From assembly GCA_947652605.1 (NCBI GenBank), contig OX393578.1, positions 40,925,470 through 40,989,469 of the forward strand: a stretch of DNA of 64,000 nucleotides, written 5' to 3'. Positions 13,177 to 24,503 of this stretch are shown here, in pieces. The number at the start of each line of letters is the position of its first letter. The stretch's first letter is position 1. This stretch comes from Elmis aenea (lineage: Eukaryota; Arthropoda; Insecta; Coleoptera; Elmidae). Below the pieces are notes generated by a model, which saw only the letters and a program-made list of their open reading frames with translations, had not been told where the DNA came from and did not search any database. Position numbers and translations under genes: made by a program.

Positions 13177-14266
13177 TTGATGATAAGAAATCTTTACTAT
13201 AAAAAATAATTTAACAAAAACACAAAAAAGGTGTTTCATGCTACCGTTGAAATGATATCGCATTTTGTGTGCATCCATCAATTTCTGTTCAACATTAAGC
13301 TGTCAAGAATTAAATATACTATTAATTGTTTTAAAGTAACAAATTTAAACTAACAACAAACAGGAAATAAACTGTAAGGCAACCATAACAGTTATAAAAC
13401 GTTGCAATTGGCTTTCCTGAATACACAAAGCAATAATTATAAAAAGCAAAAACATTGACGGTTCGCTGAATATTAGTCTACCTAACAATTTATATCATAA
13501 ATAACTTAAATCAGTAAAACTAAAATTTTTAGTTTATCCTGAATAGCTTCTAAACTACATGCATTTTTAAAGCATATTAGAATTCACCGTTGATTTGTAA
13601 AACTCTGCCCGAATTAAACTGTCTTCGTCGCTCTTACAATAAAGCTGGGTTAGATGGCTGTATTAAAAGAAACAAATAATATTTTCTCGATTGGTTAAAA
13701 AAAAACTATTCGCTGAATATTGTTTAAATAAGTCTTTTTAAGTTGATAATTGGATTTTAATTTTTAATGTCATAGTACACTCACCCATCTTACCTATAAA
13801 AATATTACATAAAGTAACATTCTGATGAATATAACACAGATTAGCAACGACCGTTCTTGTGTAACGAAAAGTAATTTTAATAGGTTGGTTGTCTGGCAAG
13901 GTTGCTGCAGGTCAAGCATGTTACTGTAAAAAATTATGTCCTAGAAAACGCGATGGAAACTTACTCACTCACACATAGACGTTAATTTAAATAATCTTGA
14001 ATCAGTTGGAAAAACTATTGGTTGCACACGTTATAATCGCAAAAATGACTATTATCATTGATGTTTAAATTTATACAAACAAATTAAAGTCTTTACTTAA
14101 CTTTTTTTTTGTCAAATAATGTATTTATAAATATTAAGGGTATTTGAGTCACAAATAACCTATAACAGTGTTTTGTTAGTCAAAAACCTAAATGCGTTCA
14201 ATATTTTTTTTGTATATTATTATTTTAAAATGTTATGTTTTATTAGTTTATTTGTTAAGGCACAAG
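13177..14266. other. AT-rich intergenic sequence, nothing recognised
   Basis: No gene or bounded repeat was identified. Confidence 0.4.
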
Positions 14267-15672
14267 CAGTGGCGAAGTAATAAATTGAGGGCCCTAGGCG
14301 CAGTCTGATTTCGGGGCCCCTAGCCTCCTTACTTCCCAAAAACAAAAAAATTCAATTTAACTCGGTAAAAAATGTATTAATAAATAGTTACAAATATATA
14401 CAGGGTTGTCCACATAGAGGGGCCACTATTGGGATCTCGTAAACGGCAAGAGCTACAAAGACATTAAATTAGAAAACTTGTTTAAATTTCTGGGACCTAT
14501 TCAGTGGTGCTTTAATGTTTTAAAAAAGTTCCATACCACGCTAGATAATAAAAAATAATCAAAACCGGCATTTAAAAAAAATCGTTTATAACTTGGTTAC
14601 ACTTGATGGTACAAAAATATTTTTGGGGAAAAAGTTGTAGATTTTTTTATGCACTTTAAAGTAAAAACATTAATTTTTTTCAATATTGTTTTAATTCATG
14701 GCATTCTATAGCTTTATAGGGACTTTTTGTTGAATTTTATTTCTTATTTTTATTTAGTCATGAGTCCTACTGTTAGGTGTAGAACTATTTTTATTTTTTT
14801 TGAGCTTAAATATCAAAATTAATACATTAAACCTTACATTATTGAAAAGAGGAAAAAACTTCTTTTTCATGAGGCCATAGCCAACTATGGTTTCTATTAA
14901 AAGAAATGCAAGTTTGTAATTCATCTTTTTTTTTTTAAATTTGGCCATTTTAATTTTTTTTTGTTATCTAGCGTGTCATGAAACATTTTTAAAACATTAA
15001 AAAATCACTGAATAGGTCTGAAAAAAGAAACCAATTTGTCTAAATTAAACTTCTTTGTAGCTTCTACCGTACACGAGATTCGAATAGTGGCACTTCTATG
15101 TAGACCTCCTTTTATACTGTTTACAATATATTTTATTACAAAATAGTTAACAGAATAATAGTAGTCGTATACCAACTAAATCATAATAATTGGAATATGT
15201 ATTTTAAAAAGTACTAAATAGGAAAATTCCTCGCTTTTAAGTTTGCGATTTTACTACTAACGTCTTCATATTTAAATAATTTAACTACATCGTTTTCAAT
15301 ATAAATAACTGATAATGCCTTTAAATGCATGTGACTTATTGTATTACGTAAAAAGTTGTAACACATTTCAATGCCGAAAATGATCCCTAGTCACTTGCTT
15401 TGCAAATCGGTAATGTTAAATAATCTTTAAGATTATCTCCACCTCAGAAAATGTTAATGAAACTCGTTCAATTAATGCCTTATACATTTCAACAGGATCC
15501 GACACTTTTTCTTGTCAAATACAGTTAATTATGTAATGCAATATTTTAAAGATATATTTTATTTCAATATTTTTTTAATATTTTACACTTAAATGTTTTA
15601 CAAATACATTAAATTCATTGCCCCTTATTGATAAAGTGACAAACCCATTACAAATTGGGTAATCCGCCACTG
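14267..15672. mobile_element. hAT-type element carrying a nested fold-back
   Basis: The ends CAGTGGCG...CGCCACTG are flanked by GGCACAAG (14259-14266) and GGTATAAG (15673-15680), 6 of 8 identical. No transposase frame survives. A separate fold-back at about 14399-15121 is nested inside. Confidence 0.72.
14399..15121. mobile_element. fold-back element, TACAGGG-end family, nested in a hAT
   Basis: The left arm runs TATACAGGGTTGTCCAC, then GGCCACTATTGGGATCTCGT and AAACGGCAAGAG. The right arm carries the inverted, more decayed version (CTACCGTACACGAGATTC, AATAGTGGCAC, ending TATACTG). The same terminal sequence recurs in the elements at 27589 and 43680. An internal CCATAGCCAACTATGG module is shared with the fold-backs at 16115 and 43680. 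Confidence 0.8.
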
Positions 15673-16114
15673 GGTATAAGAAATAATTTTAAATTAAACT
15701 ATTCGGATGGATAAAAAGCAAAATCACAATTTTAAAATTATTTATCTACATGACATCTTTTTAAATTAAAAAATCGAAAATAATATGATGTTTGGATATT
15801 TAATCGAAGAGATCATTGCTTGGAAAAATAAAATAGACAAGTAAACATTATAAATCAATAAATTCTAAAAATAAGAATATGTATTGATATTAAACTAAAC
15901 AAAAAGATATAGTAATTAGCATATCGACTTGTTTATATCTTTATGTGCATTCATAAAGCATCAATAAAAAGCTATATGAAAGAGAGTTTCACTATGATTT
16001 TATAATTGTATACAATACAATGGACATACAACTTATCAAACAATTAAATGGATAATCCGTTTAAAGAAAGGTAATCATCAACAATAAAACTTTCATTAGT
16101 TGAATTACTATCAC
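15673..16114. other. AT-rich spacer, nothing recognised
   Basis: No coding or repeat structure beyond the hAT flank was seen. Confidence 0.4.
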
Positions 16115-17667
16115 TATACAGGGTGCCCATTTTTCTAACCTGTTGTATGGGTAACTCCGTTAATATTAGAGATACAGAAACGTTTAAATTCGCAAATTTG
16201 TGCAGAATTTAAAGGGAAATCTGATGCCATTTTCAAATTTGACCTACGTCATCAACTTTTTGAAATATTTTGAAAAAACTGAAAAATGTCGATTTTTTCA
16301 AACTTGAATAATTCCGTAACCATATGAGTTAGAACTAAAATAAAAATTGGCTTTTATAGATGTTTTTACGTAGATTTTAAATATGTTAACAGAATTTTCA
16401 TAGCACTCTCGATTTCCGAGTTATAGCACGAACTTGCATTTTTTTAAATGGAAGTCATAGTTGACTATGGTCTTATTAAAAAGGTTATTTTTTTCTCGTT
16501 TCAATGATATAAGGGTTGTTATGCTTTACTTTTGTAGTTTTTCTTTAAATAAGCAAAAATCATTTTACATGTTCACTGCCTACTAATAGATGGGAGTTAT
16601 CCTGTGTTGATGTTCTTTTTTTTTCGATGTGACATTTAAGAGTTGTCTCTTGTTAGTGTAGCAATTATTAGCCAGTTACTGCCTTTTCAGTTGACACTAC
16701 ATTCAAGGGACAACTCCCGGGTAGGGTAGATGATGTTGGTTTATAATTTACGTATTCTAGGACTCTCTCTTCATCTTCTTGCTTAAATTTAATTTTCAAA
16801 CCTTTGGATTTTGTAAATGACCTGTATTTTTTTAAATTGGTTTCTAATAACGAAAAAAATTTCTTTCTTGGTTGCCTCCTTTCCATAAATCTTTGCAAAT
16901 ACATTTCACTTAAATGTCTACTATTTCTATTACAAGCCTAGTAATAAAAAAGCATGTCGTTTCTTTTTTCATTAGAAAACATTGTTTTTGAAATTTACAA
17001 TAAAGTCAATCAAAAATTTTGATCAACACGAGAGAGAGATGTATACGTATAACAAACAATAAATTTTATTTGACAAACTGAGGTTTTGTTTTTAAAATTT
17101 GTAACTGGCTAATAACTGCTACACTAACGATAAGAGACAACTCTTAAATGTCACCTCGAAAAAAAAGAACATCAACACGGGATAACTCCCATCTATTAGT
17201 AGGCAGTGAACATGTAAAATGATTTTTGCTTATTTAAAGAAAAACTACAAAAGTAAAGCATAACAACCCTTATATCATTGAAACGAAAAAAAAATAACCT
17301 TTTTAATAAGACCATAGCCAACTATGACTTCCATTTAAAAAAATGCAAGTTTGTGCTATAACTCGGAAATCGAGAGTGCTATGAAAATTTCGTTAACATA
17401 TTTAAAATCTACGTAAAAACATCTATAAAAGCCAATTTTTATTTTGGTTCTAACTCATATGGTTACGGAATTATTCAAGTTTGAAAAAATCGACATTTTT
17501 CAGTTTTTTCAAAATATTTCAAAAAGTTGATGACGTAGGTCAAATTTGAAAATGGCATCAGATTTCCCTTTAAATTCTGCACAAATTTGCGAATTTAAAC
17601 GTTTCTGTATCTCTAATATTAACGGAGTTACCCATACAACAGGTTAGAAAAATGGGCACCCTGTATA
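16115..17667. mobile_element. large fold-back element with about 560-bp arms
   Basis: Bases 16115-16675 are repeated in inverted orientation at about 17105-17667 with very few differences. Both outer ends read TATACAGGGTGCCCATTTTT. The short distinct loop (about 16680-17100) holds a minus-strand frame at 16668-16904 related to DUF4817. TA direct flanks suit mariner-type insertion. High arm identity suggests recent activity or gene conversion. It lies about 490 bp upstream of the HLH3B coding start. Confidence 0.9.
16668..16904 (-). pseudogene. DUF4817-like fragment inside fold-back loop
   Basis: The frame contains YLQRFMERRQPRKKFFSLLE followed by a KKYRSF segment, resembling the second half of DUF4817 (a Y-x-x-R-x-P-x-R-R-x-P pattern, then F-x-x-L). 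The complementary first half is what the fold-back at 386-631 carries. No DDE catalytic region is present. It is best read as a residue of a mariner-like transposase gene; assignment is from motif memory. Confidence 0.45.
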
Positions 17668-18156
17668 TTAAGAATGCGCAGTGCTAAATACTATTATTAG
17701 GTATTTATGAACGATGACAAGATAAGTTTCATTTATTCAAATTTGTTTTAACATGATAACCGGTTTATATACGGTATTTTATTATTCATAACGACGTACT
17801 TTTAAAAATAATGTGTTACGTACATTTAATAAATATATGACGCGTGTAGCACGCTTTCATATTTAATGTCTTAGATTCGAAGTAATAATTTATCGCTTAA
17901 TAAATAATAAAACTAGTTTTCATGAGCGATGATTTTTATAACTGTTCATTTATTTACCGACGTCATCCTAACTAGGATCCTATGTGTTGATAAAGTAAGA
18001 AAATCCCCTTTGGTTAAGTTAAAAGTTGAATGACTGGTCATAAAATGTAGGCGTATCTGCATCCAACAGATTAGAGTTTCCTCTTAAACATGTTGGCACA
18101 ATATGATTTTAGCTGTTTACTAAAATGAAAATTATCATTAAACCATTCCATAGCCT
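17668..18156 (+). promoter_or_regulatory. upstream region of HLH3B (unresolved)
   Basis: This interval between the fold-back and the first recognised HLH3B codon should hold the 5' UTR, and possibly the promoter or the acceptor of an upstream intron. No TATA box or initiator could be assigned with confidence. Confidence 0.3.
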
Positions 18157-20751
18157 ATGTTAACTTACTCCGCGTCGAGAGGCGGCGGAGACATGGAATG
18201 GTCGTTGGATGGTGATAATACTGATTATAGCACCACCAGCTCATCCCCACAAAGCATCTCCAGACGTGGACAGCTACATCAAGATGCCGATTCTCTATCT
18301 GATGAAGACGATTTTTCTGATGAATTTTCGCTTTTAGACAGTGATGACGAGAAACGCGGGGACATTCGGCTCACCCAACATGTAGTTCAAGTGTGTATAA
18401 AAGGTTTCGTTTTAAATGTTAATCATGTAACAGGTTTTTCTATAGTCGTCTATGGAATTGGCTCCTCGAGGAATTGTAAGAAAAATGTTTACGAATAGCA
18501 GGGAAAGATGGAGGCAACAAAATGTGAGCGGAGCTTTTGCCGAGCTAAGAAAATTAGTTCCTACGCATCCTCCTGACAAAAAATTATCTAAAAATGAAAT
18601 TTTACGAATGGCCATAAGGTAAGTAAACGATTCGTTAAAATTAAGCTTCCACAGCGTAACGCAATGCATTTCAATAACCCTCATGGTAGCTAAAAAGGCT
18701 CGAAAACGAATACTCTTTAAGCTAAATTCAAATTTAAAATATTTTCTTGACTGTGACAAATTAAATTTTCCGTATTTTTTGAAATTTCTAGGTAGCATGA
18801 AATAACGATATTCCTTAGACACACATTTGAATTATTTTTTTATTTATATATAGGTTGTTTTTTTTTCGAAGGATCTCTTGTAAAAATGCTAGACTAGATT
18901 CAAGAAACCCATTGAAAAGACTTAAGTGATTTGAAATTAGCTTATTTGAGGCGATAATCAATTATTGTTTGAAAATCGCTTAGTTTTGGAATACGTGATT
19001 TTTTTGATACAGATATCGTAGTTGACAATTTCCAATTCTACCATTTAAAAAAAGTGTAAATGAAATGCAAAAAAAGATTAGGTATTATTTAGAGTTTAAT
19101 ACAGTGGTTTCCAACCTGTATTATGGTATTTTGTTTTGTAGCCCATTAACTAATTGTTATTTCAGGTATTTATGAATTGAGATTGTTACGAAAAGTGTTT
19201 TAATTATCTTATTTAATTTTATTTTAATGTAATTTCTTTAATTTATAGTAACAAATGGTAATATGAAATTTAAGCGGTGAATATTTTGGAATACTCCAAC
19301 TATTTCTGACCGCTTACCTAAATAAGAAACTCAAGGAAAAGTATAGCTTTCACACTTAATTACTTTTTGCAATTCGAGTGGTATTTAGGTACAACAACAA
19401 AATTTGCAGTTTGAGTGCGCTCTTTTATTATCAATAAAAATTGTCATATTTGGGGTGGTTATCAACTAACTTTTTTTAATTACTTAATCATATTTATTGT
19501 GTTCTTCATCAAAATAAATGGATGCATAAAAAAATTTGTATGTATCTTAAATAGTAGGCCGTGTTAAAATAATTAAATATGATAAATTATAGTGCGTAAA
19601 GGTATATAATTACTTATCTTAAATAATGTTTTTTGTCGACGACAACAACCAAGATATTTAAGATTTAAAAGTTCTTGATATTTCAGTTTTTTGACCATAA
19701 CTAAAATTCTATGCATTTTTTTGGACTAAACATAATTATTTACTAGCTCTAAAGAATTTTAAATAAAGTTAAATAACCTAACGCCATTTGAAAGATTTTT
19801 CTGGTGTGATTTCAAAAATGAGGTCACCCTGTAAAACAGTCAACAATTACTTTCAGATTAAGGAAGATAAATACATGTGTCTTTATCAAATCATAATTTT
19901 GATTAAGACTCTTAATTATTTTAAATTTTAAATAACACACTAGGTACTTTCGTTTCCGTTGTATTACTTGCAAAACGGAAATACCAAATTAAGAGATGTG
20001 GAAATTGCTAAATTTAATTTAATTGAAATGTATGGATTTCACATATCTATTAAAAACTTTACACAAACAAAAGTTGCCATTGGAAATAAATAAATTTAAT
20101 TGAATATATGTTTTTAAATCTTAAAGTATTTTTTAAATGGGAATTTTAATATAGCATTTGTTCGTCTAACAAAAGAAAGCGAAAGAAAACATTAACGATA
20201 TACAAACATTTGGAATATACTGACGGTCTAACTACCTTTTTAATGTTAAAAATGAAATTTCATAGGGAACTTGCCATAGCTATTAATCATTATAGTAGTA
20301 CTTCGCAGTAACGGCTCTCGATTAACGACGATTCGCTATAACGACGCCGTTATTGCGAGGCTGTACCGTATTTTGAATGATTATTGATAGAGAATTGTTG
20401 TTTTCTAGGTATATTCGTTTGTTAACAAGTGTATTGGAATGGCAACAGAGGCACGAAGGTCCCATCGAAGTGAAGTGCGAAGATGGCATCACAAGACACT
20501 CAAGTTTATCACACCACAATGCCCTACGGATGCGCGCTCGACTTCGCCGCTTTGCACACAATCAAAACTCACTTCCGGTTTGTGATCGTAACGGGAATAA
20601 CCTTTTAATGATAGCTCCTAGTAATCAATTCGGCTTTAGAAACGTTATGCTGTTGGGATTTCCACCCTCGAGAAGGATCAAAACAGAACAAGACGACAAA
20701 GAAAAGGAAGAAGAAAAACCCTCATTTGCCAAAGAATTTCCGGAAAAATAA
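18157..20751 (+). CDS. HLH3B: TAL1/SCL-family bHLH transcription factor (HLH3B)
   Basis: Three exons: 18157-18390, 18446-18618 and 20409-20751, totalling 750 nt or 249 residues plus TAA. All junctions are GT-AG: phase 0 over a 55-bp intron, then a split Arg codon over a 1790-bp intron. Residues 45-70 are Ser/Asp/Glu-rich. The bHLH spans about 88-149: basic region [17 protein letters not shown], helix 1 to [10 protein letters not shown], loop DKKLSKNE, helix 2 [15 protein letters not shown]. This signature, including RERWRQQN, is specific to TAL1/LYL1/HLH3B. These proteins act in the nucleus as E-box-binding heterodimers with class I bHLH partners; vertebrate TAL1 is a blood and endothelial regulator. 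An in-frame TAG two codons upstream supports this Met unless an exon joins at CCATAG. The C-terminus is charged ([12 protein letters not shown]). Confidence 0.95.
18391..18445 (+). other. HLH3B intron 1 (55 bp)
   Basis: The donor CAA|GTGTGT and acceptor TTTTTCTATAG give a phase-0 junction that joins the acidic N-terminus to the residues leading into the basic region. Reading straight through shifts the frame and loses the bHLH, so the intron is required. Confidence 0.85.
18619..20408 (+). other. HLH3B intron 2 (1790 bp) with transposon scraps
   Basis: The donor ATAAG|GTAAGT and acceptor TGTTGTTTTCTAG split the bHLH in helix 2. The intron contains a lone hAT-like end CAGTGGTTTCCAACC at 19102, a lone ACCCTGTA end near 19826, and a small CG-richer stretch at about 20304-20365 whose two ends are weakly inverted, like a pogo-type mini-element. 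The minus-strand open frame at 18412-18822 is a shadow. Confidence 0.7.
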
Positions 20752-20990
20752 ATTGGAACGTGTTGACAAACTTTTTTGCTTGGCACGTGTATTTGTTTGA
20801 AATTTCAACTGTTATCTTTTGTTGACGAAATACACTTGAGAAATGGTGTGAGTGGGGGCAGTGTCGCGAGTTGTAGAATTTCGAGCGATGGAAGTTAAAG
20901 AGGGAAGGTACTTCCTGGGTGTATTTGGTGTATTGTATACCTTCCAGGTGACGTCATTACTTGTCGACCTTGCGGCGTTAAGAGGAATTG
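20752..20990 (+). other. HLH3B 3' UTR / intergenic spacer
   Basis: AATAAA overlaps the HLH3B stop codon (20747-20752), and further AATAAA motifs lie near 21537 and 21699. Which one is used cannot be told. The next candidate transcription unit starts within a few hundred bases. Confidence 0.35.
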
Positions 20991-21270
20991 TACGGCATCG
21001 CTTCGCCGCGTTTACGTTCATTCTCGTTCGCGACCGCGTAAGCACCGAAGCAGACTTGTTGTCCAGCCAGCCAGCCGGTGAGCGTCCTTTCTGTTTACGT
21101 ATTAAAAGTGTTTATAAACTCAAATCTGACAAAAACCAACCAGTTTGTAGTTTGTGGATAGTTTACGCGAGTTAAGTTAAGAGTTAAAAACCCAAGAACT
21201 AGAAGATTGTGGTATTAGCTACCGCTCTCTGAAAGTACCTTTGGAGGAGTTCTTTATAAACAATATACCA
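20990..21270 (+). promoter_or_regulatory. candidate non-coding first exon and promoter region
   Basis: A GC-richer block with many CpGs (CGCGTTTACG, TCGTTCGCGACCGCG) ends at a good donor, CCA|GTGAGT, at 21271. It has no AUG-initiated frame of note. The next + strand exon that lacks its own promoter is the FRRS1-like exon at 48957, so this could be its 5' UTR exon across a 27.7-kb intron. This is inference only. Confidence 0.4.
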
Positions 21271-23578
21271 GTGAGTTTATTATATAGTGCCATGATTTCT
21301 ACATTTCATTGTCTAAATAGAGTGAATGTTTACAATTTGTAAAAGGATTTTTCTTGTACGGCGTTTTACAATGTTTACATACGGCTAGAAGTCTGTTGAG
21401 ATTTAGTGTTACCTCTTGCCTCTGGGTCGGATAGCTTTCTCCTCGCTGTGTTTAGCAATTCAACGTGCTTGGCATACTCCAGTTAGGTGTAGTATGTTTC
21501 ACATCAAGAATGTGGGACTGTTATAGGCCCATATACTAATAAAAATGATATATAGATTTTGAAATTGCGCGTGGCCGAATTTTGAAGAAGATAATCACGT
21601 TTCAAAATGGAACCTAAGTGAAAACCGTAACTGTCTTGTATTTAACTTGTTTTTGGATGACACGCACTTGTTAAAAAGTTTATGTTGTTGTATATGCATA
21701 AATAAAATTGTCACAATTATGAATGTACAGATTCTTACAATTGTTTGTGGTGTATTTGTTGGGAGATTTTAAAAATAACCTGGATGTAAGAGTGCAGGTT
21801 TTATTTTTCATTCAAAAGAGCGAATTAATTATGTACCCCTATTAGTTGGTCGATAGCTAAGTGGGTTAAGAAACTTGACAACCACGATTGTGCAATTGTG
21901 GTAAAGAAATTTTCATTTACCTTAATCGTTATAAAACCTTGCGAGAAAATGTTTAACGCTGAGCTATTTAGTTGATTACTAATAATGGTTTTTAATGAAT
22001 TCTTTTGTCATTATAAATGTAATCATAATTAAAATTAAAGTACACATATTTTATTTTTACTTTTACATTATTGTTGTTTATAAATTTAATAGTTACGTTT
22101 CTAAAACCAATATAAAAGTATCAAAATCAATCTAAAATCTGTAGCTAATATATTCCAGTTTCCATTTGCACGTTAAGGTGCATTTAATTCAAGCAGATGT
22201 TTTTATTGATCTGTAACTTTCTTTGAGTAAATTTTAACTATACGCGTTTGAATCGATTAAAAACTCTACAGACCTATATATGCGATTCTCTTGATCCACT
22301 TGTTGAAATTTGGCAATCCCAATGTGACTCTTGCTTTAACTAAATCAACAGATTTTGTAGTATAACTGTCGAGGAGATATTGCGGAAGAAAAGATAAGCA
22401 AAACAAATAAAGAAAGTGAAATTAAAACCATTGCAGTGCTTGTTATTTTTTAACAATAATTAAATATTTATATCCTGTCAAAGATAAAGAAAATATTTTA
22501 TTAGTAACATTGAGACAGTACTTATTCTTCCTCTAACAGTAATAGTTATATAAGATTTGACGTATATTTAGATACGTTTTCGTTCATTCGTTTATTCGGT
22601 TCCTTTTTTTTTTAGTTTAACACGTTTCTAATTACAATTAATAAATTGTTTCTTTCGAATAATTATGCTTTTTTTAATTAGAGTTTGGCAAAGCAGTCGA
22701 TATTTTTAAAATTATTTAATTCGTTAATTTTGCGTTTTAATTAATACCCAACGTTTTTTAGTTTAACGATTAATATAAGGCTGTTATATAATTGACATCA
22801 TTAGGCACTTGTCATTGATACCCAATGAGATTTTTCAGATAAAGGCTTCATTAACGGACCGAAAATGTTATCAGTAAATATTGACCGCATTTCGTTGAAA
22901 TTTAATGGCGTAAAGAAAAGGTAGTTTTTTTTTAGTTGTGGGTATTATTTCGATATATTCTGTGTTATCGAATCCTTTACATGTTATTTTAAAATATATC
23001 ATAGTTAGTTTATTAGTAAATTTTAATATAAAAGTATAAGAATCCGGAAATATAAAATATTCTTTTAATTAAAGAAAGTTTTGATTATTCCAAAAGTATC
23101 CAAGCATTCATTTTGTTTTTAAATGCAATAAATTCATTAATTTTGTTTAACGTATGTCCTACATCCATACTTGTTTGTTTCATTTTAATATCATAAGAAA
23201 AATTTTAAAAATTAGTAATACGTTCGTTCAAGGTAGCTTGATAATAATATCTGCAGCACGTTTTTTTTATTATTTTGATAAGGTATACGTATAAACAAAA
23301 TATTATTGTAAATAATGCAAATAAATACGACGTTGTTAAATAAATTCATAATAAAATATCTGTGCTAGGATGTCCCATGTATAAGGATGCAGATAATACG
23401 CCATTATCTACATCCTTACATTTATTATTATTGTCATGGTAACAAAAGTTCGTTGGCCTAGATTTGCTGCTAGTTTTTATTAAGCAAAGGCAAATATACA
23501 GGGTGTGTAAATAACAGCTCCCCAGCCCTGTTACTTAGTAATTTTAAGTGATAGAGCATTGGTTTGTATTTCAAAATA
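21271..23578. other. AT-rich non-coding sequence, probable 5' intron
   Basis: No exon was seen. A 16-bp-class imperfect hairpin (TAAGGATG-AGATAAT and complement) lies at about 23381-23419, and a truncated transposon end ATACAGGGTGTGTAA at about 23497. Confidence 0.4.
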
Positions 23579-24503
23579 TACCGGGTGATTCAGTTTGACT
23601 GTCGCACCCTTATTACTTTTTAATTATTGAAAATAACCCCTTATATTTTTGAAAACGGCGACAAATTCTCTATTAATGATGTGCATTTGTTATCTCTACG
23701 ATGACGTATGTCAAATCTGCGATAGGCAACTGTTTTTTTTTTAAAATTACATAGTACCTGTACATGTTTTTGTTGATTCGGTAGAGAGTTTAATTTTGAA
23801 TCCGACCATGTATTAAAAAAGGATGCATACATAAGAAAATTTTCGAGAAAAATCAGTTCAAAGTCTATTTAAAATATAGCAAACAGTCTATTTAACGTAA
23901 CAATAAACGATCAAATCTTAAAAATTATACTCTAACTCTATAACTATCAATGGAAATGTATTAAATTTTTTTAAATAAAAATCAAGCAGTTACAAAAAGG
24001 GGACAACTGTGTTTGGAAGCGTGGGGCGGTCACTTTGAATACATTAAAGTCTAATTTTTTGTGTCGACATTTACTATTTGTTTTTATTTTTATTAAAAAT
24101 TAATTTTTAATACATTTCCATTGATTGTTATAGTATAACTTTTAAGATTTGATCGTTTTTTGTAATGTTAAATGGACTGTTTGCTATAATTTGAATAAAC
24201 TTTGAACTGATTTTTCTCGAAAATTTTCTTATGTATGCATACTTTTTTAATACATCGTCGGATTCAGAATTAAATTCTCTATCCAAATCAACAAAAACAT
24301 GTATACTATGTAATTTAAAAAAAAAAATTTAAAAAAAAAGCAGTTGCCTATCGCGAATTTGACATACGTCATCGTAGAGATAACAAATGAACATCACTAA
24401 ATAGAGAATTTGTCGCCGTTTCCAAAAATATAAGGTTTGTTGGGGTTATTTTCAATTATTAAAAAGTTATAGGGGTGCGACAGTCAAACTAAATCACCTG
24501 GTA
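23579..24503. mobile_element. fold-back element, TACCGGGTGATT family
   Basis: The left arm starts TACCGGGTGATTCAGTTTGA and the right arm ends with its complement (TAGTTTGACTGTCGCACCCC read inverted). The arms match over more than 300 bp and meet near 24030. A second copy is at 46468-47373. The minus-strand frame at 23641-23832 recurs in that copy at 46509-46715 and 47130-47312, so it is repeat-derived. Confidence 0.88.

Noticed and set aside
18412..18822. Minus-strand 136-codon frame
   Set aside because: It overlaps the bHLH exon of HLH3B on the other strand and includes intron sequence.
20812..21175. Overlapping open frames on both strands around 21 kb
   Set aside because: No motif, and both strands are open because the block is GC-richer; better explained as a non-coding leader or promoter region.
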